Shown: piece by piece, positions 45,295 to 53,491 of the stretch
Position numbering within the stretch: position 1 is the stretch's first letter
How the letters are laid out: every line of letters starts with the position of its first letter
Source: Planctomycetota bacterium
GTDB taxonomy: Bacteria; Planctomycetota; Phycisphaerae; Phycisphaerales; SM1A02
Assembly (NCBI GenBank): GCA_022560875.1
Contig: JADFSH010000006.1
Span: 1-60,486, forward strand
Direction of reading: 5' to 3'
Length of the DNA: 60,486 nt
Made by a program: the position numbers and the translations under genes
Notes under the pieces: model-generated
Databases searched by the model: none
What the model was told of the DNA's origin: nothing
The model's input: the letters and a program-made list of their open reading frames with translations, nothing else

Positions 45295-46728
45295 TCAGGG
45301 TGTGCCCTCCAGAGCTTGCAAACGTTCCCGGGCGAGAGCGAAGCTCGGATCCAATTCAATGGCTTTCCGGTATTGCTCAATCGCCTGGGCATTTTCCCCG
45401 AGCTTCTCAAGGGCCGAGCCCATGTTGAGCCGGAGTGCCGGATGCTGCGGAGCGAGTCCAATGGCGAGATTAAGCTTTGAAATCGCATTATTGATCTGCC
45501 CCAGTTCAATCAGGGCGTTGCCCCACATCATATAGGCTCCCGCATCCAGGTCTCCCAACGATCTGGACTGGCTGAAGACACGGTCGGCCTCCTTGAGTTT
45601 CTGGTCCATCACCAGCGCACCTCCGAGAAGCATATGGATACGTACATTGTCCGGATCATGCTTGATCGCAGATCGATAGTGTTCGACCCCCCCGGCGTAA
45701 TCAAACTTCTTCACGGCGATGATGCCCTGGTACAGATATGCCTGGGCAATATCATCCCGCAATTCGAGGGCGTTGTGAAGATGCTTCTCGGCAAGCTCAA
45801 TCTGATCGACGTTGTAAAAACATATTCCGAGACGAAGTTGCAGGTTCGAGTTGGTGGTCAGCGTTGCGGCCGCGACTTGTAAATCGGGAATGGCCTCCGC
45901 GTAATTGTCCCCATTCATCTTCGCGATGCCGCGCTGCAGGCAAGAATTGGAATCCATCGCCAGCGCCATCACCCCTTCGCGGACGGGATCAGGGAGAGAC
46001 AGCTTGAGCTCGTACTGGCTCGCCATTTTCGAAGCCGCCGTGGCGCGCTCTTGATCGCCATCCTTCAGATAGGCTCGTGACAGGGCCGCATAAATGGAGG
46101 AATCATCGGGCAGCAATTCCGCGGCACGCTTCAGATGCTCAAGTCCGGAATACATATCGCCCAATGAAACATAAATCTGACCAAGCTCGTAATGGACCGC
46201 GGGCATGTCGATATGTAGGGTCATCGCCACGTCGTACATCTTCTTGGCCTGTTCGATCTCTCCCTTCTCCAGACGCAACCGGCCAAGTCGATACCAGACG
46301 GGCAGGTAGTCAGACATGAGCTGTGAGGCACGCTCGAACATCGCAATGGCCTCGTCATGACGACTTCCCGTCGAGGCGATGAGCATGGCGTAGTTGTAAA
46401 TCAGGAGGCGGTCGTTGGGATCAAGCTCCTGGGCCTTGCGATAACATATCTCCGCCTCGGCTATGAGCTTATGAGCATCAAGCACCGCACCGTAGTAAAA
46501 CCACGCCTTGGACGACCGCGGGTTTGCAACAAGTCTCAGCCTCGATTGTCTGATCGTGTCAGCGACCGGAGGCTGAAATTCCGTAAGGTCAAACTCAGGG
46601 ATAATCCAATCGCTCGTTTCCTCTGCGGCTTCCTCGACCACCGGTCCCGAGTTGAAGAGAAACCACCCCACGCCCGCAGCCAGCAGGACGAGAACTGCCA
46701 GCATTCCGATGATCTTCTTTGCCTTCAT
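45295..46728 (-). CDS. Membrane-anchored TPR repeat protein
   Basis: A 477-residue protein with an N-terminal membrane anchor (about 5-25, IIGMLAVLVLLAAGVGWFLF). Then come about ten tetratricopeptide repeats (for example AWFYYGAVLDAHKLIAEAEICYRKAQELDP near 75-105; the last is NAQAIEQYRKAIELDPSFALA). TPRs mediate protein-protein contact; the orientation suggests a periplasmic scaffold. It overlaps the upstream CRTAC-like gene by 4 bases (ATGA), a pairing seen repeatedly in planctomycetes, so the two proteins likely work together. AAGGAG lies about 10 nt before the ATG. The partner and the process are unknown. Confidence 0.88.
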   Translation of the reverse strand: MKAKKIIGMLAVLVLLAAGVGWFLFNSGPVVEEAAEETSDWIIPEFDLTEFQPPVADTIRQSRLRLVANPRSSKAWFYYGAVLDAHKLIAEAEICYRKAQELDPNDRLLIYNYAMLIASTGSRHDEAIAMFERASQLMSDYLPVWYRLGRLRLEKGEIEQAKKMYDVAMTLHIDMPAVHYELGQIYVSLGDMYSGLEHLKRAAELLPDDSSIYAALSRAYLKDGDQERATAASKMASQYELKLSLPDPVREGVMALAMDSNSCLQRGIAKMNGDNYAEAIPDLQVAAATLTTNSNLQLRLGICFYNVDQIELAEKHLHNALELRDDIAQAYLYQGIIAVKKFDYAGGVEHYRSAIKHDPDNVRIHMLLGGALVMDQKLKEADRVFSQSRSLGDLDAGAYMMWGNALIELGQINNAISKLNLAIGLAPQHPALRLNMGSALEKLGENAQAIEQYRKAIELDPSFALARERLQALEGTP

Positions 46729-48461
46729 GGTGACGATACTCCTTCACCACGCCGCACGACGATCGCGCAGTCCAGGCACTCGACCTTGAATGTTTCCCGC
46801 AACCCATCGGGCCAGAGCACTTCAAGCGATTCAATTTCATCCACGTTGCCAAGACCAAAATGCGCCCGAGGATCGATGCTGGACTGATAGCTGCTGCCAG
46901 GATTGATGGTGCGCACCCAGGCCCGGTCGGCCGTCGAAAGCGTCAGGCGGGCGTGATAGGCGTCGCGTTTATAGCGCGGATCAACGGCTTTCACCAGCAG
47001 CCACCGACCCTGCTTCGGGGCATCGTTGCGATACATCCGGGCACGGCTCCCGACATTTGTGACGACCAGGTCCAAATCGCCATCGCCATCCAGATCCCCG
47101 ACCGCGAGGCCTCGCGACACTTCGATCGGCTGCGTTAGTTGCGTAAAGCGTTTCTCGTTCAGCACGAAACGACCATCTCCATCGTTGAGATAAAACAGAT
47201 TTGGTTCCGCGAGCCAGTTCCAGGGTTCTCCCACCACTGAATCGGGATGGGGCGTGCGTCGCGACACCCGCCCGTTGACGATCACCAGATCGAGATCGCC
47301 ATCGCACTCCACATCGAAGGCCGCCACCCCAAATCCGGTCAGGGCCAGGCTTGATATCGACAAACCCCGTCGGTTGGTGTCATCCAGAAAGGCCTGTCCA
47401 TCGTTGGTATATAATGTGTTGCTCTCGTCTTTCAGGTGCGTGATAAACACATCGAGATCGAGATCGTTGTCATAATCCATAACCACCATGCCCATGCTCG
47501 CCTCCGCCTTGCCGTTGAGGTTGTAGGCGCATCCCATCATCGCGGCGGATTCGAGAAATGTCCCATCGTGCTGATTGATCCAGAGGTGGTTCATATAGCC
47601 GTCATTGGCGACATACATGTCGATCCAACCGTCATTGTTCAGATCCTCACAGATCACGCCCAGACCCGAGGCAGGTTTGATGAGAAGTCCGGCCTCCTCG
47701 GTGACGTCACGGAACGTGCCGTCCCCGTTATTGTGCAGCAGCACATCGTTGACGGGACGATACGACTTCGGCGAACAGTACGTCGGACGCCCGACACCAT
47801 CGTAGCATTTCGCATCGGGGTTGTTGATGGAATACTGACAGATGTACAGATCGAGGTACCCATCGCGATCAAAATCGAAGAACGCCGCTGACGTAGACCA
47901 GCCCGGTATATCAATACCCGCGTCTTCCGTGACGTCCCGGAAGGTGCCATCACCGAGATTGAGATACAGGCGATCGGGGCCGAAATTGGTAAAGAAAATA
48001 TCGAGGTCACCATCGTTGTCGATGTCACCCACCGCAAGCCCCATTCCGTAGCCATTATCCCCCAATCCGGACGCTTCAGTGACATCGGTCAGGGTACCGT
48101 TCGCTTCCATCCGAAACAGGCGATTGGTCAGGCTTCCCCCCCGCGCGGCATCGGGAAGCAGGAGATTCCCGTTGGTGAGGCAGATATCCAGATCGCCATC
48201 ATTGTCGTAATCGAACAGCCCCACGCCCGAACCCACGATCTCAGGCATGTAGTATTTGCCGGTAGCGCCCGCCTCGTAAATAAAATCGAGGCCGACTTCA
48301 TCGGTGACATCAACCAGCCATTGCTTTTCCTGCCGTATTTCGGAGCTTTGGTCGGATCCTTCGGTTTTGTTGCAGGCCGATGCGATAGCCGCCATCAGGT
48401 AGAGAAGAATCAGGCTGCCGAAGGATGTCGTACACTCAGGTCCAGTTGAGGTGAAATTCAT
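46725..48461 (-). CDS. CRTAC1-family lipoprotein: FG-GAP repeats plus ASPIC/UnbV domain
   Basis: A 578-residue exported protein. The N-terminus ends in IASAC, a lipobox, giving a lipidated Cys near residue 30. Repeated FG-GAP/VCBS beta-propeller blades carry Ca-binding loops of the DxDxDGxxD type (DYDNDGDLDI, DIDNDGDLDIF, DFDRDGYLDLY, DLNNDGWIDMY, DYDNDLDLDVF, DLDGDGDLDLV). The last 75 residues are an ASPIC/UnbV domain (INPGSSYQSSIDPRAHFGLG; LEVLWPDG). The fourth and fifth loops deviate slightly from consensus. Such proteins are surface or periplasmic with unknown ligand. It is translationally coupled to the TPR protein downstream. Confidence 0.9.
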   Translation of the reverse strand: MNFTSTGPECTTSFGSLILLYLMAAIASACNKTEGSDQSSEIRQEKQWLVDVTDEVGLDFIYEAGATGKYYMPEIVGSGVGLFDYDNDGDLDICLTNGNLLLPDAARGGSLTNRLFRMEANGTLTDVTEASGLGDNGYGMGLAVGDIDNDGDLDIFFTNFGPDRLYLNLGDGTFRDVTEDAGIDIPGWSTSAAFFDFDRDGYLDLYICQYSINNPDAKCYDGVGRPTYCSPKSYRPVNDVLLHNNGDGTFRDVTEEAGLLIKPASGLGVICEDLNNDGWIDMYVANDGYMNHLWINQHDGTFLESAAMMGCAYNLNGKAEASMGMVVMDYDNDLDLDVFITHLKDESNTLYTNDGQAFLDDTNRRGLSISSLALTGFGVAAFDVECDGDLDLVIVNGRVSRRTPHPDSVVGEPWNWLAEPNLFYLNDGDGRFVLNEKRFTQLTQPIEVSRGLAVGDLDGDGDLDLVVTNVGSRARMYRNDAPKQGRWLLVKAVDPRYKRDAYHARLTLSTADRAWVRTINPGSSYQSSIDPRAHFGLGNVDEIESLEVLWPDGLRETFKVECLDCAIVVRRGEGVSSP

Positions 48462-48784
48462 TGCGAATGTATGCCGTCTATCCGGAATGACGAAAAGAAA
48501 GAAATGGCGTTTCAGTTCCGGCGTACCGAACAGGTAATACTAGCAAGCGGGATATTACGCGGCAAAGAACATCCGATGTGAACTGGAATCCTCCCTCTCT
48601 CTGGGCCAGCCGGCGAGCGAACACCCCTGACCAGGACTTTCATAAGCACTGGTACATACCCCGGGGGCAGATCAGACGCTCCGTCGCGTCAAAGGTGCTT
48701 CCGTGATGATGCGGTCATGAAGACACACAGATCGCCACATCAGGATTACGAGCAATCTGGATGCACGCTCGCATACGGCGGGAT
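48462..48784. other. Intergenic region upstream of the CRTAC gene
   Basis: About 320 bases between the CRTAC start and the terminator at 48785-48825. It presumably contains the CRTAC promoter. No coding frame, tRNA or repeat could be supported. Confidence 0.4.
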
Positions 48785-48825
48785 AAAAAAACCCGGCGGG
48801 AGTAAGGGGTTACTCAACCGCCGGG
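48785..48825 (-). terminator. Strong intrinsic terminator for a short minus-strand transcript
   Basis: On the minus strand a stem of 8 bp (48818-48825 with 48792-48799) continues, after a 2-base bulge, into 6 bp (48810-48815 with 48800-48805) closed by a 4-base loop. Seven T follow at 48791-48785. It lies directly after, and partly within, the end of the micro-ORF at 48814-48882. Confidence 0.85.
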
Positions 48826-48882
48826 CGCTTCCGGGGGCATGGGAATAAATTTGGCAGGGTGTATTCGGTCCCCGCCAGCCAT
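48814..48882 (-). CDS. Micro-ORF (22 codons) directly before a terminator
   Basis: A frame of 22 codons starting MAGGDRIHPAKF, with its stop inside the terminator stem. Its ATG overlaps the TAA of a second micro-ORF (TAATG), so it could be translated by re-initiation. Alternatively it is nearly leaderless: TTGACA at 48914-48909, 16 bases, and TATGCT at 48892-48887 would place the transcript start at about 48880. It matches no family I know. It may be a real small protein, a leader peptide or just part of a small RNA. Confidence 0.3.
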   Translation of the reverse strand: MAGGDRIHPAKFIPMPPEAPGG

Positions 48883-48938
48883 TAAAAGCATACCCTCTCA
48901 GCGAAACGTGTCAAGCCGGTTTTCCAAATCCATTTCAT
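48882..48938 (-). CDS. Micro-ORF (18 codons) with ribosome-binding site
   Basis: A frame starting MKWIWKTGLTRF, 18 codons, preceded by AAGGA at a spacing of 9. Its TAA overlaps the next micro-ORF's ATG by one base. The start is basic and Trp-rich. If the promoter-like TTGACA/TATGCT inside it is used, it would not be in the transcript; the two readings exclude each other. Confidence 0.25.
   Translation of the reverse strand: MKWIWKTGLTRFAERVCF
48887..48914 (-). promoter_or_regulatory. Sigma70-like promoter for a short RNA
   Basis: TTGACA (48914-48909), a 16-base spacer and TATGCT (48892-48887). Together with the terminator at 48825-48785 it would delimit a transcript of about 95 bases. Confidence 0.4.
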
Positions 48939-49193
48939 CAATTTTGTCCTTTCTCGGACGGTCGATTTGAGACAAAAAATGGCGCATTTATCACTCATTT
49001 GACTCGGATTACCGCTCTCCGAAGCTTTCCGGATAGATCGTTTAGATTAGTACTTACTCCGGGTCGCCTTCTCTTACTGACCGGTTTACCAATGAGCGGT
49101 TAACGCCCCTGCGAGATCACACAAGCCGTTTCCCATTAGATTTACTTCCGGTAATAGTCATCCTCGGGGTTGTAATCGGCGACCAATGGGTGC
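48939..49193. other. AT-richer intergenic stretch
   Basis: This region is visibly lower in GC than its neighbours. On the minus strand a 32-codon frame (49240-49142, start MARAGAFPG) ends in it but runs through the terminator-like hairpin at 49194-49238, so I do not call it a gene. Nothing else is supported. Confidence 0.4.
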
Positions 49194-49238
49194 AAAAAGG
49201 CACGGGCCGATATCCCCGGGAACGCACCAGCCCGTGCC
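49194..49238 (-). terminator. Intrinsic terminator downstream of the DinB-like gene
   Basis: An 8-bp GC stem (GGCACGGG with CCCGTGCC, 49199-49206 and 49231-49238), a 24-base loop and five T on the minus strand (49198-49194), about 200 bases after the DinB-like stop. Confidence 0.7.
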
Positions 49239-49437
49239 ATGTGTGAATGAGATAAATTGTGATGAGTCGGATTTTTCGGCTACCTCAGATGAACTTGCTT
49301 TCGTAATCCTTACCGTGGACTTTCACGAAAATTCAAGTCAAAGGAATTCGAAGCGGAATCCACCCCCGGAGAAGGGGCGGCGGAAGAGGAATACCAGAGC
49401 ATCCTGGAATTTCTCACCTGATCAGCCTGAACTCCGG

Positions 49438-49956
49438 CTAGGTCGGCCATTCACCGGCATAGCTAAGGGAATACTCCCCCGCGTGTTCTTGAATCAGTTG
49501 GTACCGACGCTTGGCGATCTGGCGCAGATGAAGGGCGTCGTGAGCCACCCACGCCGCGAGCAGACTTCCCGCCGGGATTGAACCCAAAAGCGCATGGTGG
49601 TGCTGAAGCGTCCAGTCAGGTTCGGTCAGCGTGCCCAGCCATTGCATGGAGGCGTTGCGCTCCTCGGTAAAGCGCGTCAGCGATTCCCCGAGATCCCGTT
49701 CGTTGTATTTTCGGTCCGTCGCCCATCCCTCCGGGTCGATGCCGGGCCACGGTTCGGCGGGATCCTGCAGGGTCAGCTTCAGACGCAGGCGGAAATCCTC
49801 CACCTCCTCATCCCCGAGATGACAAACAACTTCCAGGATAGACCATGCTTTCTTCTCCGGCTTCCAGCGCAGGTCATCATCTGATATTCCCTGCACCGCT
49901 GCGGTCAGCGTATCCGGAAAACCGGCCAGCATGTCGATGAGCGCCTTCGAGTTCAT
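49438..49956 (-). CDS. DinB-family protein
   Basis: A 172-residue four-helix-bundle protein of the DinB/YfiT superfamily. Visible metal-site histidines: His46 in SILEVVCHLGDEE, and His140 and His144 in WVAHDALHLRQIAKRR, in the usual positions for a three-His site. KPEKKAWSILEV is the expected segment before the first His. Members include bacillithiol or mycothiol-dependent transferases and stress-induced proteins of unknown activity; no partner gene helps here. A terminator lies about 200 bases downstream. The ribosome-binding site is weak. Confidence 0.85.
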   Translation of the reverse strand: MNSKALIDMLAGFPDTLTAAVQGISDDDLRWKPEKKAWSILEVVCHLGDEEVEDFRLRLKLTLQDPAEPWPGIDPEGWATDRKYNERDLGESLTRFTEERNASMQWLGTLTEPDWTLQHHHALLGSIPAGSLLAAWVAHDALHLRQIAKRRYQLIQEHAGEYSLSYAGEWPT

Positions 49957-50028
49957 ACGTATCTCCCTGTGTCGGTTTCTTGGCCGCCTACTGTAGGTCG
50001 TGAATCCGGGGGAGAATATACGATTCGA

Positions 50029-50739
50029 TCAGTCGGGAATGATGAATATTTCCTCGACCCAGACGAGTTCGCACGAACCCTTGCCGCGATCCGTTCGCGA
50101 CAGGGAGCTTTGCCAGTTCCAGCCCTCGTTGTTGTTGATACGCACGAGCTGGCCTCGTAAATAGATAATGTGACCGGGCTTGAGGTCGGCAATGGTTTCG
50201 AGCACCTTGTCGTTCGAGGCGACGATATGAAAGTTGCCGCTGTTGTTCAGTATCTCATTCGGGCTGATCGGGGGCGGGTTGCGAAAGTGAAAGTAGTACC
50301 AGCGTCCGCGCTGGGAGAAATCGATCTGATCGACCAGCCATTGATCCGACACCGGCCCCCAGCCGAGGGCAAGGTCGTACTTTGAAGTGTCCGCTTCGTT
50401 ACCGAAGCGATATCGCTTCTTCGAGAGCACTCTCGCTTCAAGCTCGATTTCCGCGAGGCTGGTGAAGGTGTAGCCCTCGTGCGCCCACACCGAGTCAATC
50501 GAAGGCGGCCCCTGATACGGCTCGTTGGGAACCAGCACGCCCTCGGCATGGCGAATCGGAAACTGAGGCCAAAACCAATGTACCAGAATCGCCACCAAAA
50601 TGACCGCCGTGACGATACGCCCGAGGGGAATCTGTCGCGAAGGGACGATCGCATCGATCTCTTCGCCCTCGATTTCATCGGGAGCATCGGACATCATCGG
50701 CCGCGTGGCCTCCGGCTCCGGCGGGGGTGGCATGTTCAT
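50029..50739 (-). CDS. Single-pass membrane protein of unknown function
   Basis: About 236 residues. A Pro/Glu-rich N-terminal cytoplasmic part leads to one membrane helix (IVTAVILVAILVHWFWP), then a periplasmic domain of about 160 residues rich in Tyr and Trp (RWYYFHFRNPPPIS; GHIIYLRGQLVRINN). I know no family, though the last part resembles a small OB-like domain. An in-frame ATG at 50808 gives a 259-residue version; TATAAT at 50822-50817 lies only 8 bases before it, so that version would be almost leaderless. The ATG at 50739 is used here, with GGAAA upstream; both are possible. It lies between dinB-like and the AAA+ ATPase genes on the same strand. Confidence 0.6.
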   Translation of the reverse strand: MNMPPPPEPEATRPMMSDAPDEIEGEEIDAIVPSRQIPLGRIVTAVILVAILVHWFWPQFPIRHAEGVLVPNEPYQGPPSIDSVWAHEGYTFTSLAEIELEARVLSKKRYRFGNEADTSKYDLALGWGPVSDQWLVDQIDFSQRGRWYYFHFRNPPPISPNEILNNSGNFHIVASNDKVLETIADLKPGHIIYLRGQLVRINNNEGWNWQSSLSRTDRGKGSCELVWVEEIFIIPD

Positions 50740-50816
50740 ATTTCCAACATCGACGAGGGTGAATGTGCGTCGCAGCGTCAGGCCGGAAATGTCGAAAGAG
50801 CATCGCATCAGAACTG

Positions 50817-50822
50817 ATTATA
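50817..50822 (-). promoter_or_regulatory. Perfect -10 element TATAAT
   Basis: A consensus TATAAT, 17 bases downstream of only a weak -35 (GAGTTA). The transcript start would be near 50810, just before the alternative ATG at 50808. Confidence 0.4.
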
Positions 50823-50931
50823 GCGGTTTCTAGTTCCCATAACTCACGCAGTTTGACCACGGTATTTTTCTGATATCGCAATCGCGAAAAGGTGGTTTGA
50901 GAGCGAACATCGTCAGTCAACAAGCGTCAGT

Positions 50932-52446
50932 TCAATCCGCCAACAGGCAGCGGCTCTGCGCCCATTGACGAAGCCTGGTCACCTTTTCCTCCATGACCAC
51001 CGCGAGCGGCGGAGACGCCTTGATCGCCTTGAGAATGTAGTTGGTGTCCAGATCGTCCTTCTCACTGAACGCCTCGTGCATGGCGGAAATCACCGCCTGC
51101 TCGATCTCCGCCCCGCTGTACCCCTCGGATGCCGCCCCCAATGCCGCCAGATCAAACTTCCCGGTATCGCGATTGCGCTTTCTCAAGTGGATGGCAAATA
51201 TCTGCATTCGCACCGTATCGCTCGGGAGATCGACAAAGAATATCTCGTCGAACCTCCCCTTCCGCAGCAACTCCGGCGGCAGAGCATCGATGTTGTTCGC
51301 CGTGGCGACGATGAAGACCGGCTCGCGATGCTCCTGCATCCACGACAGCAGCGTGCCGAACATACGCTGTGAGAGCCCGCCGTCCGTACTCTGACCGGCG
51401 GCGGAGGCAAAGCCCTTCTCGATCTCGTCTATCCACAGCACGATCGGCGACATCATCTCCGCCTGCTGAAGAGCTTCCCGCAAGCGGCGTTCCGACTCCC
51501 CCACATAGCGGTCATAGAGCGAACCCGGGTCGAGACGCAACAGCGGTCGCTGCCAGGATGTGGCCACGGCCTTGGACGCCAGCGACTTGCCCGCTCCCTG
51601 CACCCCCAGCAGCAGTATGCCGCGCGGCGGAGTGAGTCCGAACTCGACCGCCTTGTCGGTGAGGGCTTTGCGTCGCTGCTTGAGCCAGGTCTTGAGTGTT
51701 TTCAGACCGCCGATCTCATCCATGCTCACCGGGGCCTCGACATATTCCAGCACGCCGTCAATGTGCAGACGCCGGCGTTTGAGAGCGAGGACGGTGTTGA
51801 TGTCGGCCGCATCGAGTTGTGCATCATTCGCGAGGGTCTCGTACATCACCTGCTCCGCCTGGCTGCGGGTCAAGCCGCGCAGGTTGCGCACGAGCGTGTC
51901 GAAATCAGATTTCGAGATCTTGATCTTGTAATGCTCTGTATCGAGTTCATGCAGATTTCGCACGACCTGCTTCGCCAGCTTCCGCAGTTCATCCTCGTCA
52001 GGCAAGGACAGCTCGAACGACGTTGAGGTCGATTTGATCACCCCGGGCAGCGAACCGTCATGGTCAATGAGAATGAGCGTGCTTGAAAGTGAATCGAACC
52101 GCTGAATCAATTCGCGCAACGACCGGAGCGTACGCGCATCGGCCAAATGACCGGCCAGGTCGATCATCACCGTCACGCAAGGCTCATCCTCCTTCGCGGC
52201 GAGGTGATACATAGCCGCGGCGGGATGCTCCGTCTCCGGGATCGGTCGCGAATCGGGTAGCATTCCCGCAAAGACGCCCCTGACGGCGGTCCAGTGCCAT
52301 AACGGATCAAGACGATCCTTGACGATCGACTCGATGAGGCCAAGCGTGTACAGCTCCTCGTGGGTCTCGATGGTGATGCAGGAATGCCCGGAGAGAATGA
52401 GCTTCTCCAGCCGCTCGTGATTGGATTCTTTCCCGGATTGTGGCAT
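50932..52446 (-). CDS. Ycf46-like AAA+ ATPase
   Basis: A 504-residue protein. The N-terminal domain (about 1-200) is the non-catalytic Ycf46 type (SGHSCITIETHEELYTLGL near 18; VMIDLAGHLADARTLRSL). The AAA+ module has Walker A GVQGAGKSLASKAVA near 275-289, Walker B IVLWIDEIEKG, sensor/arginine-finger-like VATANNIDALPPELLRKGRFDE, and SEGYSGAEIEQAV. Ycf46 proteins are found in cyanobacteria and many other phyla; one is linked to CO2 or photosynthesis control, but a general role is not known. The ATG at 52446 has GGAG 6 nt upstream; a longer frame to 52563 is rejected. Confidence 0.85.
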   Translation of the reverse strand: MPQSGKESNHERLEKLILSGHSCITIETHEELYTLGLIESIVKDRLDPLWHWTAVRGVFAGMLPDSRPIPETEHPAAAMYHLAAKEDEPCVTVMIDLAGHLADARTLRSLRELIQRFDSLSSTLILIDHDGSLPGVIKSTSTSFELSLPDEDELRKLAKQVVRNLHELDTEHYKIKISKSDFDTLVRNLRGLTRSQAEQVMYETLANDAQLDAADINTVLALKRRRLHIDGVLEYVEAPVSMDEIGGLKTLKTWLKQRRKALTDKAVEFGLTPPRGILLLGVQGAGKSLASKAVATSWQRPLLRLDPGSLYDRYVGESERRLREALQQAEMMSPIVLWIDEIEKGFASAAGQSTDGGLSQRMFGTLLSWMQEHREPVFIVATANNIDALPPELLRKGRFDEIFFVDLPSDTVRMQIFAIHLRKRNRDTGKFDLAALGAASEGYSGAEIEQAVISAMHEAFSEKDDLDTNYILKAIKASPPLAVVMEEKVTRLRQWAQSRCLLAD

Positions 52447-52498
52447 GCGTGACTCCGAAGGCGTGCATGGTAGTCGAATTTTGGTCTGGCAGGCTGGA

Positions 52499-52612
52499 AT
52501 GACCACGAAGTTCAAGATCCCGCGGAAGAAGGTCGTCCGCATCAACCCGGAAATCGCGACCATGCTTCAGGAAGTTGCGGCGGGAGCGAATGAGGAGTTT
52601 GGGGTGGAATAA
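52499..52612 (+). CDS. Hypothetical small basic protein
   Basis: A 37-codon frame starting MTTKFKIPRKKVVRINPEIA, divergent from the Ycf46-like gene (52 bases apart). AGG and GGA lie just before the ATG. A basic first half and acidic end (ANEEFGVE) look more protein-like than chance, but no family is known. It could be a real short gene, an antitoxin-like protein, or noise. Confidence 0.35.
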   Translation: MTTKFKIPRKKVVRINPEIATMLQEVAAGANEEFGVE

Positions 52613-52685
52613 GGGTGTTCGAGGTGACAGACAGGTTTGCACGATGTATGTTCTTCAGCACTTCTACTCTTCTGAGGAAGCTGGG

Positions 52686-53156
52686 ATGCCCGTTTATCTC
52701 ATCACGTTTCATGCGTATCGCTCGTAGGGCGAGGATAATCCGAAGGGACATGTGCTGCGTGGACAGCCAGGTGTCCAACCTCCGTGTGAGTTTCTCGCGC
52801 GATATTGGAGCAGGATCGCCAAACGCACACCGGTTCGATTTTCTCAATCCCAGCGTCAGCAGCTTCTGGAAATGCATCGTGACATCTGCACACGACGCTC
52901 ATGGACACCCTACGCTGGAGCTCTTACCGACACGCACCTCCATCTTCTTCTCGGTTGAAAATCATGGCTGCCGATCAGGTCTGTCACCTGGAATCTCAAG
53001 CGACTCTTAGGCATGTCGCTTGCGCAGCATGTTGATCTCACCGGCTGTCGCTGGTTTTCCCGTGGTTGCGGCCGCACCCGCATCCATGATCACGATCACT
53101 TCACGCATCTCATGGAAATCTACCTCCCCCGACACGCCGAAGGCAATACTGGGTAA
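52686..53156 (+). pseudogene. Decayed REP-associated Y1 transposase (IS200-like)
   Basis: A frame of 156 codons (ATG at 52686 to TAA at 53154-53156) resembles the REP-associated tyrosine transposase family: MPVYLITFHAYRS at the start, THLHLLLG (the HUH metal site, His-x-His), and WFSRGCGRTRIHDHDHFTHLM then EIYLPRHAEG near the end, both typical. Two in-frame stops break it: TAG at 52725-52727 and TGA at 52956-52958; both fit Trp codons (TGG) lost by one change. No inverted repeats were found around it. It marks a mobile-element insertion next to the duplicated aconitase end. Confidence 0.7.
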
Positions 53157-53255
53157 TTCTGGCGCAACCCAAATTACTGACTGCATTCTTCGATGCAACT
53201 TCTTCTCAAGCCCCCGACTGCCAGTGTGCTTTCACTTACACAACATCGTTGCAAG

Positions 53256-53283
53256 AAAAGCCCCACGTTTCCACATGGGGCTT
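53256..53283 (-). terminator. Terminator-like hairpin after the aconitase 3' copy
   Basis: On the minus strand an 8-bp stem (TGGGGCTT with AAGCCCCA, 53258-53265 and 53276-53283), a 10-base loop and a short T-run. It lies 30 bases beyond the stop of the aconitase 3'-end copy. Confidence 0.55.
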
Positions 53284-53313
53284 GATAGGTTGTGGATGCG
53301 TTTTGGTTGTTGC

Positions 53314-53466
53314 TTACTCCCCCGCCATCCTCCGCAAAACCGTGTGCAAAATCCCCCCATTCCTGTAATACTCCACCTCCACCGGCGTATCTATGCGGCA
53401 GGTGGTGGTGAACTCGACCTCGGAGCCGTCGGTCTTCTTGGCGATCACCTCGATATCCTGGCGCGG
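53314..53466 (-). pseudogene. Extra copy of the aconitase 3' end (51 codons)
   Basis: These 153 bases match the last 51 codons of acnA (54141-54293), including the stop: 140 of 153 bases are the same and only one of 50 residues differs (Thr for Ala after KK). All other changes are synonymous. Homology stops exactly after the stop codon and just before the PRQDIEV segment. It is a fragment; the frame upstream of it (to 53592) runs through the antitoxin gene in another frame and is not coding. This copy, not the full gene, is followed by the terminator-like hairpin at 53256-53283. Confidence 0.9.
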
Positions 53467-53491
53467 GAATTTTCTGGATATCAAGGGTATT

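Noticed and set aside
49142-49240. A 32-codon minus-strand ORF (start MARAGAFPG).
   Set aside because: It runs through a terminator-like hairpin with T5 that fits the upstream DinB-like gene; no ribosome-binding site.
52615-53010. Plus-strand open frame of 131 codons over the transposase remnant.
   Set aside because: It is in a different frame from the transposase homology and shows no family match.
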